A DNA stretch of 64,000 nt from Thiotrichaceae bacterium (GTDB taxonomy: Bacteria; Pseudomonadota; Gammaproteobacteria; Beggiatoales; Beggiatoaceae), in contig JAQTYU010000002.1 of assembly GCA_028688145.1 (NCBI GenBank), positions 372,001-436,000 on the forward strand, read 5' to 3'. Both the position numbers and the translations under genes were made by a program. Positions within the stretch are counted from its first letter, which is position 1. Each line of letters begins with the position of its first letter. The notes beneath the pieces were generated by a model. The model did no database searches, was not told the origin of the DNA, and saw only the letters and a program-made list of their open reading frames with translations. Of the stretch, positions 27,436 through 37,973 are shown piece by piece.

Positions 27436-28350
27436 CTATGGTTGTGCCGTTGTCATTTTCAAACCCAAACGCACAGGTAATTTTTCTATAGGTGCATTTA
27501 ATAATTCGTTAATCGTAATCGGCGGCGTAGGCTGCAATAAAGCATTTAAATTCGCAGGGGTTTGAATAAATTGCTTCAGACTATTGCTCACACTGCCATC
27601 GATCACCAAACCTGATTGCTGAATATCTTGCGTGATTTTTTGCGCCAAAGCGGTTTTTAAACTTTCCACTGGCTGCCCTTGGCGTTGTGCCAGAAAACTT
27701 AAGAGACGCGCACTTAAACCCGTGTCTTGATAAGCCAGCCGTGTTTCAGCCACTTGCATTTGCCCTGATAATTGCCCCCATTTTGGCAAAGCAGGCACTT
27801 TATTCAACTCCAGCACTCCAGACCAATTGCCCCACGCGCTCGATTTAATCACCGTCGCGACTTTCAACACTTCAGCCTGTTGCAAACCTGAAAAAGCAAT
27901 ATCGCCTTGCCATTGTGCATAGCCTAAATTGCGTAACTCTTTGCTGCTTAAATAATAATTTCCATAACCCACGGCTTTAAACACGGCTTGCCAAGAATCT
28001 TGCGCCGCTGCTTCAGGAATCGGAATCCGCACATCATTTAATTCCAGTGAAAAGTTACTCGGCAAAGCGGCGGGCAAACTCAACCAATGATAAGCCGCAG
28101 GCAAACGCACTTCGGCAACGGAAAAATTTAAACCAAACGGTGTGCTGCCTTGTACATTTTCCACCACCACCGCGCCCATCCACGACAAATAAGCCGTTGA
28201 ATAACGTAAGCTAATCTGCTTAGAAACACTTTTAACCGCTTGTTGTAAACTGTCGCTTAGGGTGTAATCGACAAAAGCTTTTCCCCCACCCAGCACCGCC
28301 GCCAACAACAATAAAACGCCATAAAAAATATTTTTTAATACCTGACCCAT
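27436..28350 (-). CDS. Membrane-anchored protein of unknown function
   Basis: I do not recognise a family with confidence in this 304-residue protein. It has an N-terminal hydrophobic anchor (NIFYGVLLLLAAVLGGGKAFVDY) and a large non-cytosolic part without cysteines or enzyme motifs. The alternating hydrophobic pattern and segments such as VEVTR-like strands and QSGLVIDGS recall envelope proteins of the AsmA/DUF945 kind, but this is only an impression. Its ATG overlaps the stop of the SUMF1-like gene (TAATG), so the two are translationally coupled and may act together in the envelope. Confidence 0.8.
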   Translation of the reverse strand: MGQVLKNIFYGVLLLLAAVLGGGKAFVDYTLSDSLQQAVKSVSKQISLRYSTAYLSWMGAVVVENVQGSTPFGLNFSVAEVRLPAAYHWLSLPAALPSNFSLELNDVRIPIPEAAAQDSWQAVFKAVGYGNYYLSSKELRNLGYAQWQGDIAFSGLQQAEVLKVATVIKSSAWGNWSGVLELNKVPALPKWGQLSGQMQVAETRLAYQDTGLSARLLSFLAQRQGQPVESLKTALAQKITQDIQQSGLVIDGSVSNSLKQFIQTPANLNALLQPTPPITINELLNAPIEKLPVRLGLKMTTAQP

Positions 28351-29135
28351 TACGGTTGTCTCACCAAACGAAAGCCTAAATAACTGGTTTTACGTTTCGG
28401 TTCGTGATAGCCCCGAAACGAAGAACGTGACCGCCAAATTGTGTCTGACCACGCATTGCCCCGAATCACTTTGTGCACCCCATAAGTTGCACCGTGTGGA
28501 TCAGTTTGCGCGGTTGGGGAGTAAGAACCGTACCAATCTTCTACCCATTCCCAAACGTTGCCGATAATATCATGTAAACCATAAGGATTTTTTGGGAACT
28601 TACCCACAACCTGCGGTTGCTGATTTTCACTGAATTCGCTGCTGCAATCGCCACAATTGGCCATATTTTTTTGAGGCTCGTTCCCCCACCAAAAACGGTT
28701 TTCTGTGCCGCCGCGTGCAGCATATTCCCATTCCGCTTCGCTGGGCAGGCGATATTTTTTACCTGTTTGGGTGCTCAACCATGTGGCATAACTGACCGCA
28801 TCATGCCAAGAAATATTAATCACGGGATGTTTATCCCGTCCCCAGCCATTATCCCGAGGCTTTTCGCGCTTGGTAGCTGCACAAAATAAATCATATTCGG
28901 CAAACGTGACTTCATAAACCCCAATTTCAAACGCTTTGCTGAGTGTTACTTTGTGGACGGGTAATTCATCGGGTTCGCCCCCATTTTTACCATCTTGAAT
29001 ATTACCCATCAGAAAGCTGCCTGCGGGAATCAACACCATTTCAGGTTCAATATAATTAGCTTTAACCGACGGTTTTTCCGCTGCGAATACTGAAAAACTC
29101 ATGCTAAGCAGCAAAAGGGGAAAAATTGGTTTCAT
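28350..29135 (-). CDS. Secreted SUMF1/formylglycine-enzyme-like protein
   Basis: This 261-residue protein has a signal peptide (MKPIFPLLLLSMSFSVFA) and one FGE-sulfatase (SUMF1) domain: MVLIPAGSFLMGN, then HPVINISWHDAVSYATWLS, YRLPSEAEWEYAARGG, GNVWEWVEDWY and SFRGYHEPKRKTSYLGFRLVR. True formylglycine-generating enzymes activate sulfatases, but most bacterial single-domain members have other or unknown roles. Two nearby cysteines (NCGDC) are present. No sulfatase lies in the window, so sulfatase activation is not supported. It is coupled to the downstream anchored protein. Confidence 0.88.
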   Translation of the reverse strand: MKPIFPLLLLSMSFSVFAAEKPSVKANYIEPEMVLIPAGSFLMGNIQDGKNGGEPDELPVHKVTLSKAFEIGVYEVTFAEYDLFCAATKREKPRDNGWGRDKHPVINISWHDAVSYATWLSTQTGKKYRLPSEAEWEYAARGGTENRFWWGNEPQKNMANCGDCSSEFSENQQPQVVGKFPKNPYGLHDIIGNVWEWVEDWYGSYSPTAQTDPHGATYGVHKVIRGNAWSDTIWRSRSSFRGYHEPKRKTSYLGFRLVRQP

Positions 29136-29181
29136 TGTTGAGTTCCATTCATAATGTGGTCAAAATTTAAATTATCGAGCT

Positions 29182-29928
29182 TTAGCTGGCTAAATAACGC
29201 ACATGTGTGTTAATGCCTTGTGAATTCCAATCAATCACTCGCCAACCTGCGCGCTGATGTTCAATTTCAAAACACAGGTTTTCCGTGTCGATTTGCAAGG
29301 CAGTGGAAGGGGTGACATAGACAGCTTTATTGTCTTTGAACAAGGCGCGTTCTGCGTGATAGTGTCCGCAAAATACCGCTTCAATCAGGGGGTATTCCCG
29401 AATCACTGCCCAAACTTCATCGTGATTGCGCAAGGGATAATAGGTATCCATAAAAGTACAATTACACAGCAGCGGCGGGTGGTGCATGAACAATAAACAG
29501 GGTTCAGTTTGCTTGGAAAGTTGTGCGCGTAACCAGTCAATTTGGAGTTTTGGGAGTAAATAACTGGACGTATCGAGGCAAAGCACCCGTTTATTTTTGA
29601 CAGTCTGTTCAAAAAATAACATTTCTGCGGTGATGAACGCCTGCAAATTAAACACTTCTGCCAAACGTCCCGCATGATCATGGTTGCCTGCCATGACTAA
29701 ATAAGGGCTTGGAAAATCTTGCAAGCGGGCTTTCACCCATTGGTAAGATTCGATTTCTCCTGCAAAAGCAGCAATATCACCCGAAATCACCAGTAAGTCT
29801 AAAGGCTCTTGTTTAATGCAATTCAGCACCTCTAAGAATTGTCGCCGTACATCAACGCCTGAAATCGGTTCGTCAGTGTGCCCGATATGTATATCGCTCA
29901 CTTGTACAATTCGTAAGCTATCCACCAT
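29182..29928 (-). CDS. CpdA-like metallophosphoesterase
   Basis: This 248-residue calcineurin-like phosphoesterase shows all metal motifs: QVSDIHIGH (D-x-H), VISGDIAAF (GD), MAGNHDHAG (GNHD) and VFCGHYHAE (GHxH), plus MHHPPLL. The set and length match the CpdA-type class III phosphodiesterases that hydrolyse 3',5'-cAMP. A class III cyclase is encoded about 11 kb away, so a cyclic-nucleotide role is plausible but unproven. There is no signal peptide. Confidence 0.88.
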   Translation of the reverse strand: MVDSLRIVQVSDIHIGHTDEPISGVDVRRQFLEVLNCIKQEPLDLLVISGDIAAFAGEIESYQWVKARLQDFPSPYLVMAGNHDHAGRLAEVFNLQAFITAEMLFFEQTVKNKRVLCLDTSSYLLPKLQIDWLRAQLSKQTEPCLLFMHHPPLLCNCTFMDTYYPLRNHDEVWAVIREYPLIEAVFCGHYHAERALFKDNKAVYVTPSTALQIDTENLCFEIEHQRAGWRVIDWNSQGINTHVRYLAS

Positions 29929-30095
29929 GATATTTCATTCCCAATGCAGTCAATCTTTCCATCCAAGCTGCGGCTAAATTGCATAATTTACAAGGCATAG
30001 CAATTCTTAGACCAGTAATTTTATTATAGTCTAGGCATTGTGCAGTTGAATTATCGGTTTTGAAATGCAGGATGCTGTTTATTTTTAAATGTCAT

Positions 30096-30120
30096 AAAAA
30101 AAGGGCGAATCGTTTCGCCC
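30096..30120 (-). terminator. Rho-independent terminator of the FlgO-like operon
   Basis: On the reverse strand GGGCGAA-ACGA-TTCGCCC forms a 7-bp stem with a 4-nt loop, followed by seven T residues. It is 30 nt beyond the stop of the FlgO-like gene. Confidence 0.88.
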
Positions 30121-30149
30121 CGTTTTTATAATGGCAGATGATAAAATAG

Positions 30150-30707
30150 CTATTGGCGACGTTGCTTGTTATCGCGCAGCAATTGGCGGGTATCAACGCC
30201 AACAGGCAGGCTATAATCATAAGCCCCGATAATCGCATTGCCATCCGCACGCACCATTTTAGTGGTGACATAGACCGTGCGCTTGCCTTCAGCATACGTA
30301 CCAACCACGACCGCAAACGCATCATGTACTTTACTAATATCTAAAATTTCACGCGATAATAATAATTCACCCGTTTGTTCTTTGATAAACAAACTATCGC
30401 GTAATTTCACTTCCAACACTTTGAAACCTTTTTGTGCCAAACGCGAACTGATTTGTTCAGCAATCATGCGTCCAAAGGTTGAGGAATAGCGCACATCATC
30501 GACATTCACAAAACTTGCCACCAGAATTGGTTTTTCTTTGAACAAAGAATACCCATTTTCCGCAGCCTTTTGTGCCAAAGCTTCGGCGGCGGCATAACTG
30601 GCACTGACCAAGTCTTGATCTTCAATTTCTTTAGTGCCTTGCTGGATGCAACCGCTCAACAACAGCACACAGCACATCATAAAGCTAGTAAGGATGGATT
30701 TCCGCAC
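30150..30707 (-). CDS. FlgO-like outer-membrane lipoprotein
   Basis: This 185-residue protein has a lipoprotein signal (LLLSGC lipobox, Cys about residue 20). Its FlgO-type domain includes ILVASFVNVDDVRYSSTFGRMIAEQISSRLAQKGFKV, LSREILDISKVHDAFAVVVGTYA and VTTKMVRADGNAIIGAYDYSLPV. In Vibrio FlgO takes part in flagellar assembly, but such domains are also common in bacteria without flagella. No flagellar gene is in the window, so the name describes the fold only. It is the second gene after another lipoprotein, 27 nt apart, with a shared terminator. Confidence 0.85.
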   Translation of the reverse strand: MRKSILTSFMMCCVLLLSGCIQQGTKEIEDQDLVSASYAAAEALAQKAAENGYSLFKEKPILVASFVNVDDVRYSSTFGRMIAEQISSRLAQKGFKVLEVKLRDSLFIKEQTGELLLSREILDISKVHDAFAVVVGTYAEGKRTVYVTTKMVRADGNAIIGAYDYSLPVGVDTRQLLRDNKQRRQ

Positions 30708-30734
30708 GTCTTGTTACCTTTATGAAACAGTAGC

Positions 30735-31301
30735 TTATTGACAGCTACTTTGTTGTTGACAATTGACCACCGCAAAACGTCTCCCACTGCGACGGTATTG
30801 ATCTTCGTCTTCAGTATTAATGTAAAACATTTGTGCATCGTCAAAAATGTGCTGCGTTCCATAGGTGACGCTGGTATTAATCACCGCTTCAGTTCCTGTT
30901 TCATCTTGAGAAGCCACCGCTGCACGTTCTTTATGTTGCAGAATTTGCACACCGTAATCTAAAATCAGCGTGTTACGATCATTATTGGTGAGTACGGTCA
31001 AACCCTTGCGAGCCAATTCAGCGCGTAAGAAATTGTAATAGATTCTGCCAAAATCGGTTTCTTCTTCATTTTTAGTGTAGCGAATATAAATCGGTGGCTT
31101 AACCACCGCATTGGTAAAAATCCGATCCAATGTGTCTTTTAAACGATCCGCCACATTTTCCGCCAAAACATCCCAATGATGCGCTGCCGCCATTTTTGGC
31201 TGTGTCGTGGTTGGAAATGGTGCGGCGAGCGGAATATAACGTTGCGTACATCCTGTGATACTCGCAACCAACACACCCGCAAATAGTAACTGCCCTTTCA
31301 T
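30735..31301 (-). CDS. Lipoprotein of unknown function
   Basis: The protein has 188 residues from the ATG at 31301. Its signal peptide MKGQLLFAGVLVASITGC ends in a lipobox-like SITGC. I do not recognise a named family. The mature part has FGRIYYNFLRAELARKGLTVLT, comparable in position and character to the FGRMIAEQISSRLAQKGFKV stretch of the next gene, so both may have a related fold. The frame extends 17 codons further upstream, but that would bury the signal peptide. It is the first gene of a two-lipoprotein operon. Confidence 0.8.
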   Translation of the reverse strand: MKGQLLFAGVLVASITGCTQRYIPLAAPFPTTTQPKMAAAHHWDVLAENVADRLKDTLDRIFTNAVVKPPIYIRYTKNEEETDFGRIYYNFLRAELARKGLTVLTNNDRNTLILDYGVQILQHKERAAVASQDETGTEAVINTSVTYGTQHIFDDAQMFYINTEDEDQYRRSGRRFAVVNCQQQSSCQ

Positions 31302-31500
31302 GTAAAGCCCCCAGATGGTCAAAAGCTTTGTCGTGGATACCGAATCATTCAAACATATTTTTTAAAATTATGTAAGTTTTTCAGGCATTGCAATAAGTAA
31401 TCGAGCTATTTTAATGTCATTTATAGCTTAGCGTCTAGGAAAACATCGTTAATATTCCCTCTTATGAAAAGGGGATGGGGGGATTTAAAGATTTAAAGAA

Positions 31501-31577
31501 AGTCCCCAACCCCCTAAAGGGGGCTAAAGATAAAGATTAAAACGCTTTTAAGTCCCCTTTAGGGGATTTAGGGGCTT
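31501..31577. repeat. GCGCCCC-family two-hairpin repeat
   Basis: AGTCCCCAACCCCCTAAAGG begins the unit; GTCCCCTTTAGGGGATTTAG ends it. Same orientation and hairpins as the 26601 copy. It ends 10 bp beyond the stop codon of the DUF2069 gene (31588). Confidence 0.8.
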
Positions 31578-31587
31578 ATTTTAAATA

Positions 31588-32755
<1,168 letters not shown>

Positions 32756-32928
32756 AACAACTGCAAGGACGCAATGCACTTTTAACAGAGCCGCGACAAG
32801 TCGCACACAGCCTGTCTATGATTTGCTACAATACACAGAGTTTATCATCATTGTTCCACCCAATTCAGCAGTTTTGCATGGGGTTCTCCCAAAAACTGCC
32901 GACCAGCCAACGAACTGACGACCCCCTC

Positions 32929-33549
32929 ATGAGTATTCAAGAAACTACACTTGCATTAGCAGGCATTCTTCAGGCTGCAACCTTGGTAAAACAAGTTGCG
33001 CGTCAAGGCTTAGTCGAACAATCGGCTTTTGATAGCAGCATTGGCAGTATTTTTAAATTAGACGCAAAAAGCTGTGAAGACGTTTATGGCGGTTTAACAG
33101 GCGTGCGCCTTGGTTTGCAACACCTTTGCGCCGCGCTTGAAGACAGCAATAAACGTGATTTAGAAGTGCTGAAATATGTATTCAGTATCATGGTGTTAGA
33201 ACGAAAATTTATCCAAGACACGCCCATGACCCGCGCCGTGCATTCAGGCATCGAAACGATTGCCGAGCAAAACAAAGATATTGCCTATACCCAAATGGTG
33301 ATGATTTCCCAAGTGGGCAAACTGTATGTGCGCACGCTCAGCACTTTTGATTATCGTATTCAAGTAGTGGGCGAACAACGCCATTTAGAAAACGAACACA
33401 ATGCCAATCGGATTCGTGCTTTATTGTTGGCAGGCATACGCTCTGCGGTGCTGTGGCGACAAAAAGGCGGCACGCGCTGGCAATTGCTGTTCTCACGCGG
33501 CAAAATTCTCGCAAGCGCGAAACAGCAATTAGCCAGCATCAGTCGCTAG
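32929..33549 (+). CDS. hflD: HflD homologue
   Basis: This 206-residue, mostly helical, peripheral membrane protein matches HflD in length and in landmarks: [45 protein letters not shown] and the C-terminal [22 protein letters not shown] followed by [10 protein letters not shown]. coli HflD modulates lambda CII and is encoded directly after mnmA. Here the two genes face each other and overlap by 11 bp at their 3' ends, an inversion of the usual order. The frame extends to 32737 through a repeat, but the ATG at 32929 matches the family start. Confidence 0.9.
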   Translation: MSIQETTLALAGILQAATLVKQVARQGLVEQSAFDSSIGSIFKLDAKSCEDVYGGLTGVRLGLQHLCAALEDSNKRDLEVLKYVFSIMVLERKFIQDTPMTRAVHSGIETIAEQNKDIAYTQMVMISQVGKLYVRTLSTFDYRIQVVGEQRHLENEHNANRIRALLLAGIRSAVLWRQKGGTRWQLLFSRGKILASAKQQLASISR

Positions 33550-34627
33550 CGGCAATAATTGCCCCGCCCAAACACACTTCACCTTGATAGAAAACCAATG
33601 ATTGCCCCGGTGTCACTGCGCGCTGGGGATTCTCGAAGTGCACTTCACAATTGCCATTTTCCAAACTGACAATTTCACACGCCTGATCTGCTTGGCGATA
33701 ACGGGTTTTCGCCGTACAACGCAAGGGAATTTCAGGCGCGTATCCTGCAATCCAATGGGTATCAATGCCTTGTACTCGCTGGCTGAATAACAAGGGATGA
33801 TTATGTCCTTGTCCCACAATCAGGCAATTTTCCGCGACGTTTTTCCCCAACACATACCAAGGTTCGCCCGTGCCCGCAGTCGAACCGCCAATTTTTAAAC
33901 CTTGGCGTTGTCCCAAGGTGTAATAAATCACGCCATCATGTTCGCCAACCACTTTACCCTCGGGCGTGACCATAACTCCTTTTTGAGCAGGAATGAACCG
34001 CGCCAGAAACTCTTTAAATGGTCTTTCCCCGATAAAACATAAGCCTGTGCTGTCTTTTTTATCATGGGTGATTAAATCGTGCTGCTGCGCGAGTTGGCGG
34101 ACTTGCTCTTTGGGCAACGCGCCCACGGGAAATAAACTTTGTGCAAGTTGTGCCTGCCCAATCATGTATAAAAAATAGCTTTGGTCTTTATTCGGGTCTA
34201 AACCTTTGAGTAATTGAAATTCTTCGCCCCGCGTGCCACGGCGCACATAATGTCCTGTGGCAATCGCACAGCCGCCCAAATGTTGCGCATGTTCGAGAAA
34301 CACTTTAAATTTAATTTCACGATTACACAGCACGTCAGGATTAGGAGTGCGTCCTGCTTGAAATTCTTGCAAGCAGAATTCAAACACCTTATCCCAATAA
34401 TCACTGGAAAAATTCACAGTGTGCAAGGGAATGTCGAGTTTTTCACACACGGCGCGGGCATCGCGTAAATCTTCCGCCGCACTGCAATAGGTGGAAGTGT
34501 CGTCTTCCTCCCAATTTTTCATAAATAAGCCTTGCACGTCATAGCCTTGTTGCTTGAGCAATAAGGCTGAAACGGAGGAATCAACGCCGCCCGACATGCC
34601 GACGATAAGAGTAGCTGCTTGTGACAT
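33539..34627 (-). CDS. mnmA: tRNA-specific 2-thiouridylase
   Basis: This 362-residue enzyme thiolates U34 of tRNA Lys, Glu and Gln. The PP-loop ATP site [15 protein letters not shown] is at the N-terminus. The two catalytic cysteines sit in [10 protein letters not shown] and STGLCFIGE, and TGHYVRR and YTLGQRQGL are also conserved. It accepts sulfur from the IscS/Tus relay. Its 3' end overlaps the convergent hflD by 11 bp. Family length and motifs are complete. Confidence 0.96.
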   Translation of the reverse strand: MSQAATLIVGMSGGVDSSVSALLLKQQGYDVQGLFMKNWEEDDTSTYCSAAEDLRDARAVCEKLDIPLHTVNFSSDYWDKVFEFCLQEFQAGRTPNPDVLCNREIKFKVFLEHAQHLGGCAIATGHYVRRGTRGEEFQLLKGLDPNKDQSYFLYMIGQAQLAQSLFPVGALPKEQVRQLAQQHDLITHDKKDSTGLCFIGERPFKEFLARFIPAQKGVMVTPEGKVVGEHDGVIYYTLGQRQGLKIGGSTAGTGEPWYVLGKNVAENCLIVGQGHNHPLLFSQRVQGIDTHWIAGYAPEIPLRCTAKTRYRQADQACEIVSLENGNCEVHFENPQRAVTPGQSLVFYQGEVCLGGAIIAASD

Positions 34628-34902
34628 TTTAAATGTGTGGGTTGAAAGAGAAGAAATTAAAATTTATTCAGAATTATAGCGAAGTCTGTCTTTAAATTTA
34701 GCCTGTTTCCGAGAAAAGGAGTGCTGAGATTTTTAGATTTAACTGCGTAATTCCTAAGATTTTTCGGATTAAAAATCGCTATAATGGCAACCTCATTTAA
34801 TACATATTAATAAGAACATTGCCTTGCCAATTTGACGAGAATTTTGTGACTTTTCTGCAAGCCCGTTGCTCGAGCAATTTTCAGAAAGCCAAGGGTATCA
34901 TA

Positions 34903-37275
34903 ATGGGTAAATGGATTATTCAATATTTCTCACAACGACCGCTACTTTATCGTCTCATGCTGTTGCTCATTATGGGCAGTAGTTTCAGTCAAAGTAGGGC
35001 TGCTGAACAAAATCCACAGCGTGTACTCTATATCAGTTCTTATCATCGCGGCTATGCTTGGAATGATGGCATTGAACAAGGTTTACGTGAACGTCTGAAA
35101 GAATCCAATCAACAGATTGATTTGTTTGTTGAATTTTTGGATATGAAGCGTTTTCCAAATCTCAATAATTCTCCCAGTCTTGCAGAGTTTTTTGCCTCCA
35201 AACACAGCAATATTGTCTATGATGCCATCGTCATTTCAGATAATGCTGCCTTCGATTTTGCGATTAAATATCGCGAGAAAATTTTTCCAAAGAGTCCGAT
35301 TATTTTTTGTGGTTATAATTCATTTCGCCCAGAAGTCTTGAACGGCATCACCAATATCACAGGAGTGAATGAAGAAATCGATTTTAAGGGCACGATTGAT
35401 ATGGCTCTCAAAATACATCCTCACACCAAAAAATTGGTATTTGTCACCTCAGATTATTATGTGAATGGCAAACGCAATCAAGATGTTGTAGAACAAGAGC
35501 TGATTCCTGCTTATCAAACTCGCTATGCCGTGAGCGAATTAAAAAACCTGTATCTACAGGAACTTAAAAAAAACTTAGCCAACTTATCCTCAGACGCTCT
35601 CGTGTTTGTTTTGGGTGATCCTTTGGATAATCGGGAGCAGGAAATCATTTCAACCGAAACCTATTATCATGAAGTTGCCGCCGCAAGTGTTGTTCCTGCG
35701 TATGCTTTTTGGGATTTTATTTTGAATACTGGCATGATGGGTGGGCAAATTGTCACAGGAGTTGATCAAGGGCGCAAAGTGGCAGACTTAACGCTTCAGG
35801 TGCTGAATCATAAGCCCGCCGATCAAATTCCCGTGGTGATGGAAACGCCCACCAGTAAAATTTTTGATTTCAATGCACTGCAACGTTTTAATATTTCAGA
35901 AACGGCTTTACCTGCCGACAGTATCATCATTAATAAGCCCCACAGTTTTTATGAGCAATATAAAACCTATATCTGGGGAATGATTTTGCTCAGCGTAGCC
36001 CTGTTCATTTCATCAAGTATTTTAGCCGTGTTATTACGGCGCAGTTACTGGTTACGGAAACAATTGGCGGCTGAAATTATTGAGCGACAAAAAGTAGAAG
36101 ATACCTTACGTAAATCTCAAGATCATTTGGAAGAACGGGTTACAGAACGCACTGCTGAAATTCAGCGCATAAATGAAAGTTTACAAGAACGTGAAGCCTT
36201 GTTTCATGGTATGTTTGATTTGCACAGTGCGGTGATGTTTTTGCTCAATCCTGAAACAGGTCATATTGTTGAGGCAAATCGGGCAGCCTTAGATTATTAC
36301 GGCTACAGCTTAGAAAGTTTACGTGCTTTACATGTGGATCATATTAACCTGCTGAGCCGCCCAGAAATTGAAGCAGAAATGCAACGGGCAAAAAATGAGC
36401 ATTGTAAATATTTCGAGTTTCGCCATCGTTTAGCGAATGGAGAAATTCGAGATGTGGAAGTTCATGCCTCAATCGTGAGCTGGAAACGCGAAAGTTTGTT
36501 ATTTTCCATCGTGCACGACATCACTGAGCGTAAACAAATCGATGCTGCCTTGAAAACCCGAGAAGCCCAACTTAATGAATTAAATACCACCAAAGACCGC
36601 TTGTTTTCAATTATTGCGCATGATTTACGCAGCCCTTTCCAAGGAATTTTGGGTTTGTCAGAGTATTTATTAGAACGTTTAGAAATGGGTTCTGTTCAAG
36701 AAAATCGTTCCTTAGTTCAAAATATTTATGGTGCGGCGGACAATACCTTCAAATTATTGAATACATTACTAGATTGGGCGAGAACGCAAACCAATCAAGT
36801 CAGCATTCATTTAGAAACCGTGCCCTTATCCCCCGTGATCATCGATGTGCTCAATAGTTTAAGTGCGTTAGCACAGCATAAAAACATCAGCTTAAATTTT
36901 TATTTCGCTGCCGATGTCGCTGTTTATGCAGATAAAAATATGTTAAATACGATTTTGCGTAATTTGGTGTCTAATGCGATTAAATACACTAAAACCTACG
37001 GAGACATTGAAGTTTCTGTGCAGGCGCGTGACGAATATGTAGAACTTGCGGTGATTGATAATGGAGTAGGAATGTCTGAAGAAGCTAAAAATAAGCTATT
37101 CACTTCAAACGTGAATCAATCTACCTATGGCACAGGTCAGGAAAAGGGCACGGGTTTAGGCTTGGTGATTTGTAAAGATTTTGTGGTCAAGCAAGAAGGC
37201 ACAATCTGGGTGGACAGTGAAATCAATAAAGGCAGTGCATTTCGCTTTATTTTGCCTCGGGCAAATTTGGAATGA
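34903..37275 (+). CDS. Membrane histidine kinase with periplasmic binding-protein-like sensor
   Basis: The protein has 790 residues from the ATG at 34903, preceded by AAGGG. A signal/anchor (about 14-30) leads into a periplasmic ABC-substrate-binding-like domain (about 35-330) with RVLYISSYHRGYAWNDG and IIFCGYNSF. It is related to the two secreted proteins at 5683-7753. A single transmembrane helix (about 356-380), a coiled coil, a PAS domain (about 420-540), HisKA with His573 in IIAHDLRSPFQG and a HATPase domain (DNGVGMS, KGTGLGL) follow. No response regulator is adjacent, so the output is unknown. A TATAAT box at 34780-34785 may be its promoter. Confidence 0.93.
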   Translation: MGKWIIQYFSQRPLLYRLMLLLIMGSSFSQSRAAEQNPQRVLYISSYHRGYAWNDGIEQGLRERLKESNQQIDLFVEFLDMKRFPNLNNSPSLAEFFASKHSNIVYDAIVISDNAAFDFAIKYREKIFPKSPIIFCGYNSFRPEVLNGITNITGVNEEIDFKGTIDMALKIHPHTKKLVFVTSDYYVNGKRNQDVVEQELIPAYQTRYAVSELKNLYLQELKKNLANLSSDALVFVLGDPLDNREQEIISTETYYHEVAAASVVPAYAFWDFILNTGMMGGQIVTGVDQGRKVADLTLQVLNHKPADQIPVVMETPTSKIFDFNALQRFNISETALPADSIIINKPHSFYEQYKTYIWGMILLSVALFISSSILAVLLRRSYWLRKQLAAEIIERQKVEDTLRKSQDHLEERVTERTAEIQRINESLQEREALFHGMFDLHSAVMFLLNPETGHIVEANRAALDYYGYSLESLRALHVDHINLLSRPEIEAEMQRAKNEHCKYFEFRHRLANGEIRDVEVHASIVSWKRESLLFSIVHDITERKQIDAALKTREAQLNELNTTKDRLFSIIAHDLRSPFQGILGLSEYLLERLEMGSVQENRSLVQNIYGAADNTFKLLNTLLDWARTQTNQVSIHLETVPLSPVIIDVLNSLSALAQHKNISLNFYFAADVAVYADKNMLNTILRNLVSNAIKYTKTYGDIEVSVQARDEYVELAVIDNGVGMSEEAKNKLFTSNVNQSTYGTGQEKGTGLGLVICKDFVVKQEGTIWVDSEINKGSAFRFILPRANLE

Positions 37276-37314
37276 TTGTACTGCACCCCTAAAGGGGAGG
37301 GCTTTTTTAAGTTT

Positions 37315-37941
37315 CTAACTAATTTGCTTCGATTCTCGCAACACCTTGATTTGAAACAGGGTATTGCGTTCTTCTTCTTCCAAGCTGGCGTTAATGAAAC
37401 GAATAGTTTCCCGATATTTAGGAATCACATTATATTTCAAAGCATTAACTCGTTTTTGAGTTTTGCGCTGCTCTTCAAGTAGCCGCCACAACGCGGTTTC
37501 TGCCTCGCCCAATTGTGCAAATAAAACAACCAGTTCCGTTAAATGGCGACGGGTTTCGTCAAAACTGGTATCCGTTCCCATCAAACCTACGGGCTGCAAA
37601 GGCAATTTTTCCGCAGTCACCGAAGGATATTGCACCCCGATACTGCTGCGCGGCAAAATATTGATATTTAAAGAAGGAGTTAGACCGACCGCCGCTTGAC
37701 GCAAACCGTGGCTACCGATACGCATGTGGGTGATTCCTAACCATTTATAGGCTTGTTCTAAAGTAGTTTTCGCGGCTTGGCGCAAACTGCGATACTGCTT
37801 GAGACGTTCATAAACCAAGCGCGTCAGCAGTTCTTTTTTATGCTCCAGTAAGTTGTGTCCTTGTTCAAGGAACGCAACTTTACGCTTAAGAATCAATAAG
37901 GTGCTTTTGGTGGGGGGCGTTTTTAGACGTTGCGCACTCAT
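37315..37941 (-). CDS. atpD: V-type ATP synthase subunit D
   Basis: This 208-residue protein is a long helical hairpin typical of the V/A-ATPase central stalk subunit D: TKSTLLILKRKVAFLEQGHNLLEHKKELL at the start and KRVNALKYNVIPKYRETIRFINASLEEEERNTLFQIKVLRE at the end. It should form the rotating shaft inside the A3B3 head. None of the other V-ATPase genes is in the window. It is flanked by a sensor kinase and ffh, so it is isolated from any local operon. The symbol follows V-ATPase usage and must not be confused with F-ATPase beta. Confidence 0.87.
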   Translation of the reverse strand: MSAQRLKTPPTKSTLLILKRKVAFLEQGHNLLEHKKELLTRLVYERLKQYRSLRQAAKTTLEQAYKWLGITHMRIGSHGLRQAAVGLTPSLNINILPRSSIGVQYPSVTAEKLPLQPVGLMGTDTSFDETRRHLTELVVLFAQLGEAETALWRLLEEQRKTQKRVNALKYNVIPKYRETIRFINASLEEEERNTLFQIKVLRESKQIS

Positions 37942-37973
37942 GATAGGAAACCTTTAAGTTAAGCCTATAAACC

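Noticed and set aside
28350-29135. Sulfatase-activating system
   Set aside because: A SUMF1 domain is clear, but there is no sulfatase gene in the window and the family has many other uses.
30150-31301. Flagellar gene cluster
   Set aside because: The FlgO-like domain is the only hint; no flagellar structural or export gene is present.
35000-37275. ABC transporter operon at the binding-domain kinase
   Set aside because: The binding-protein fold is part of a histidine kinase and no permease or ATPase is next to it.
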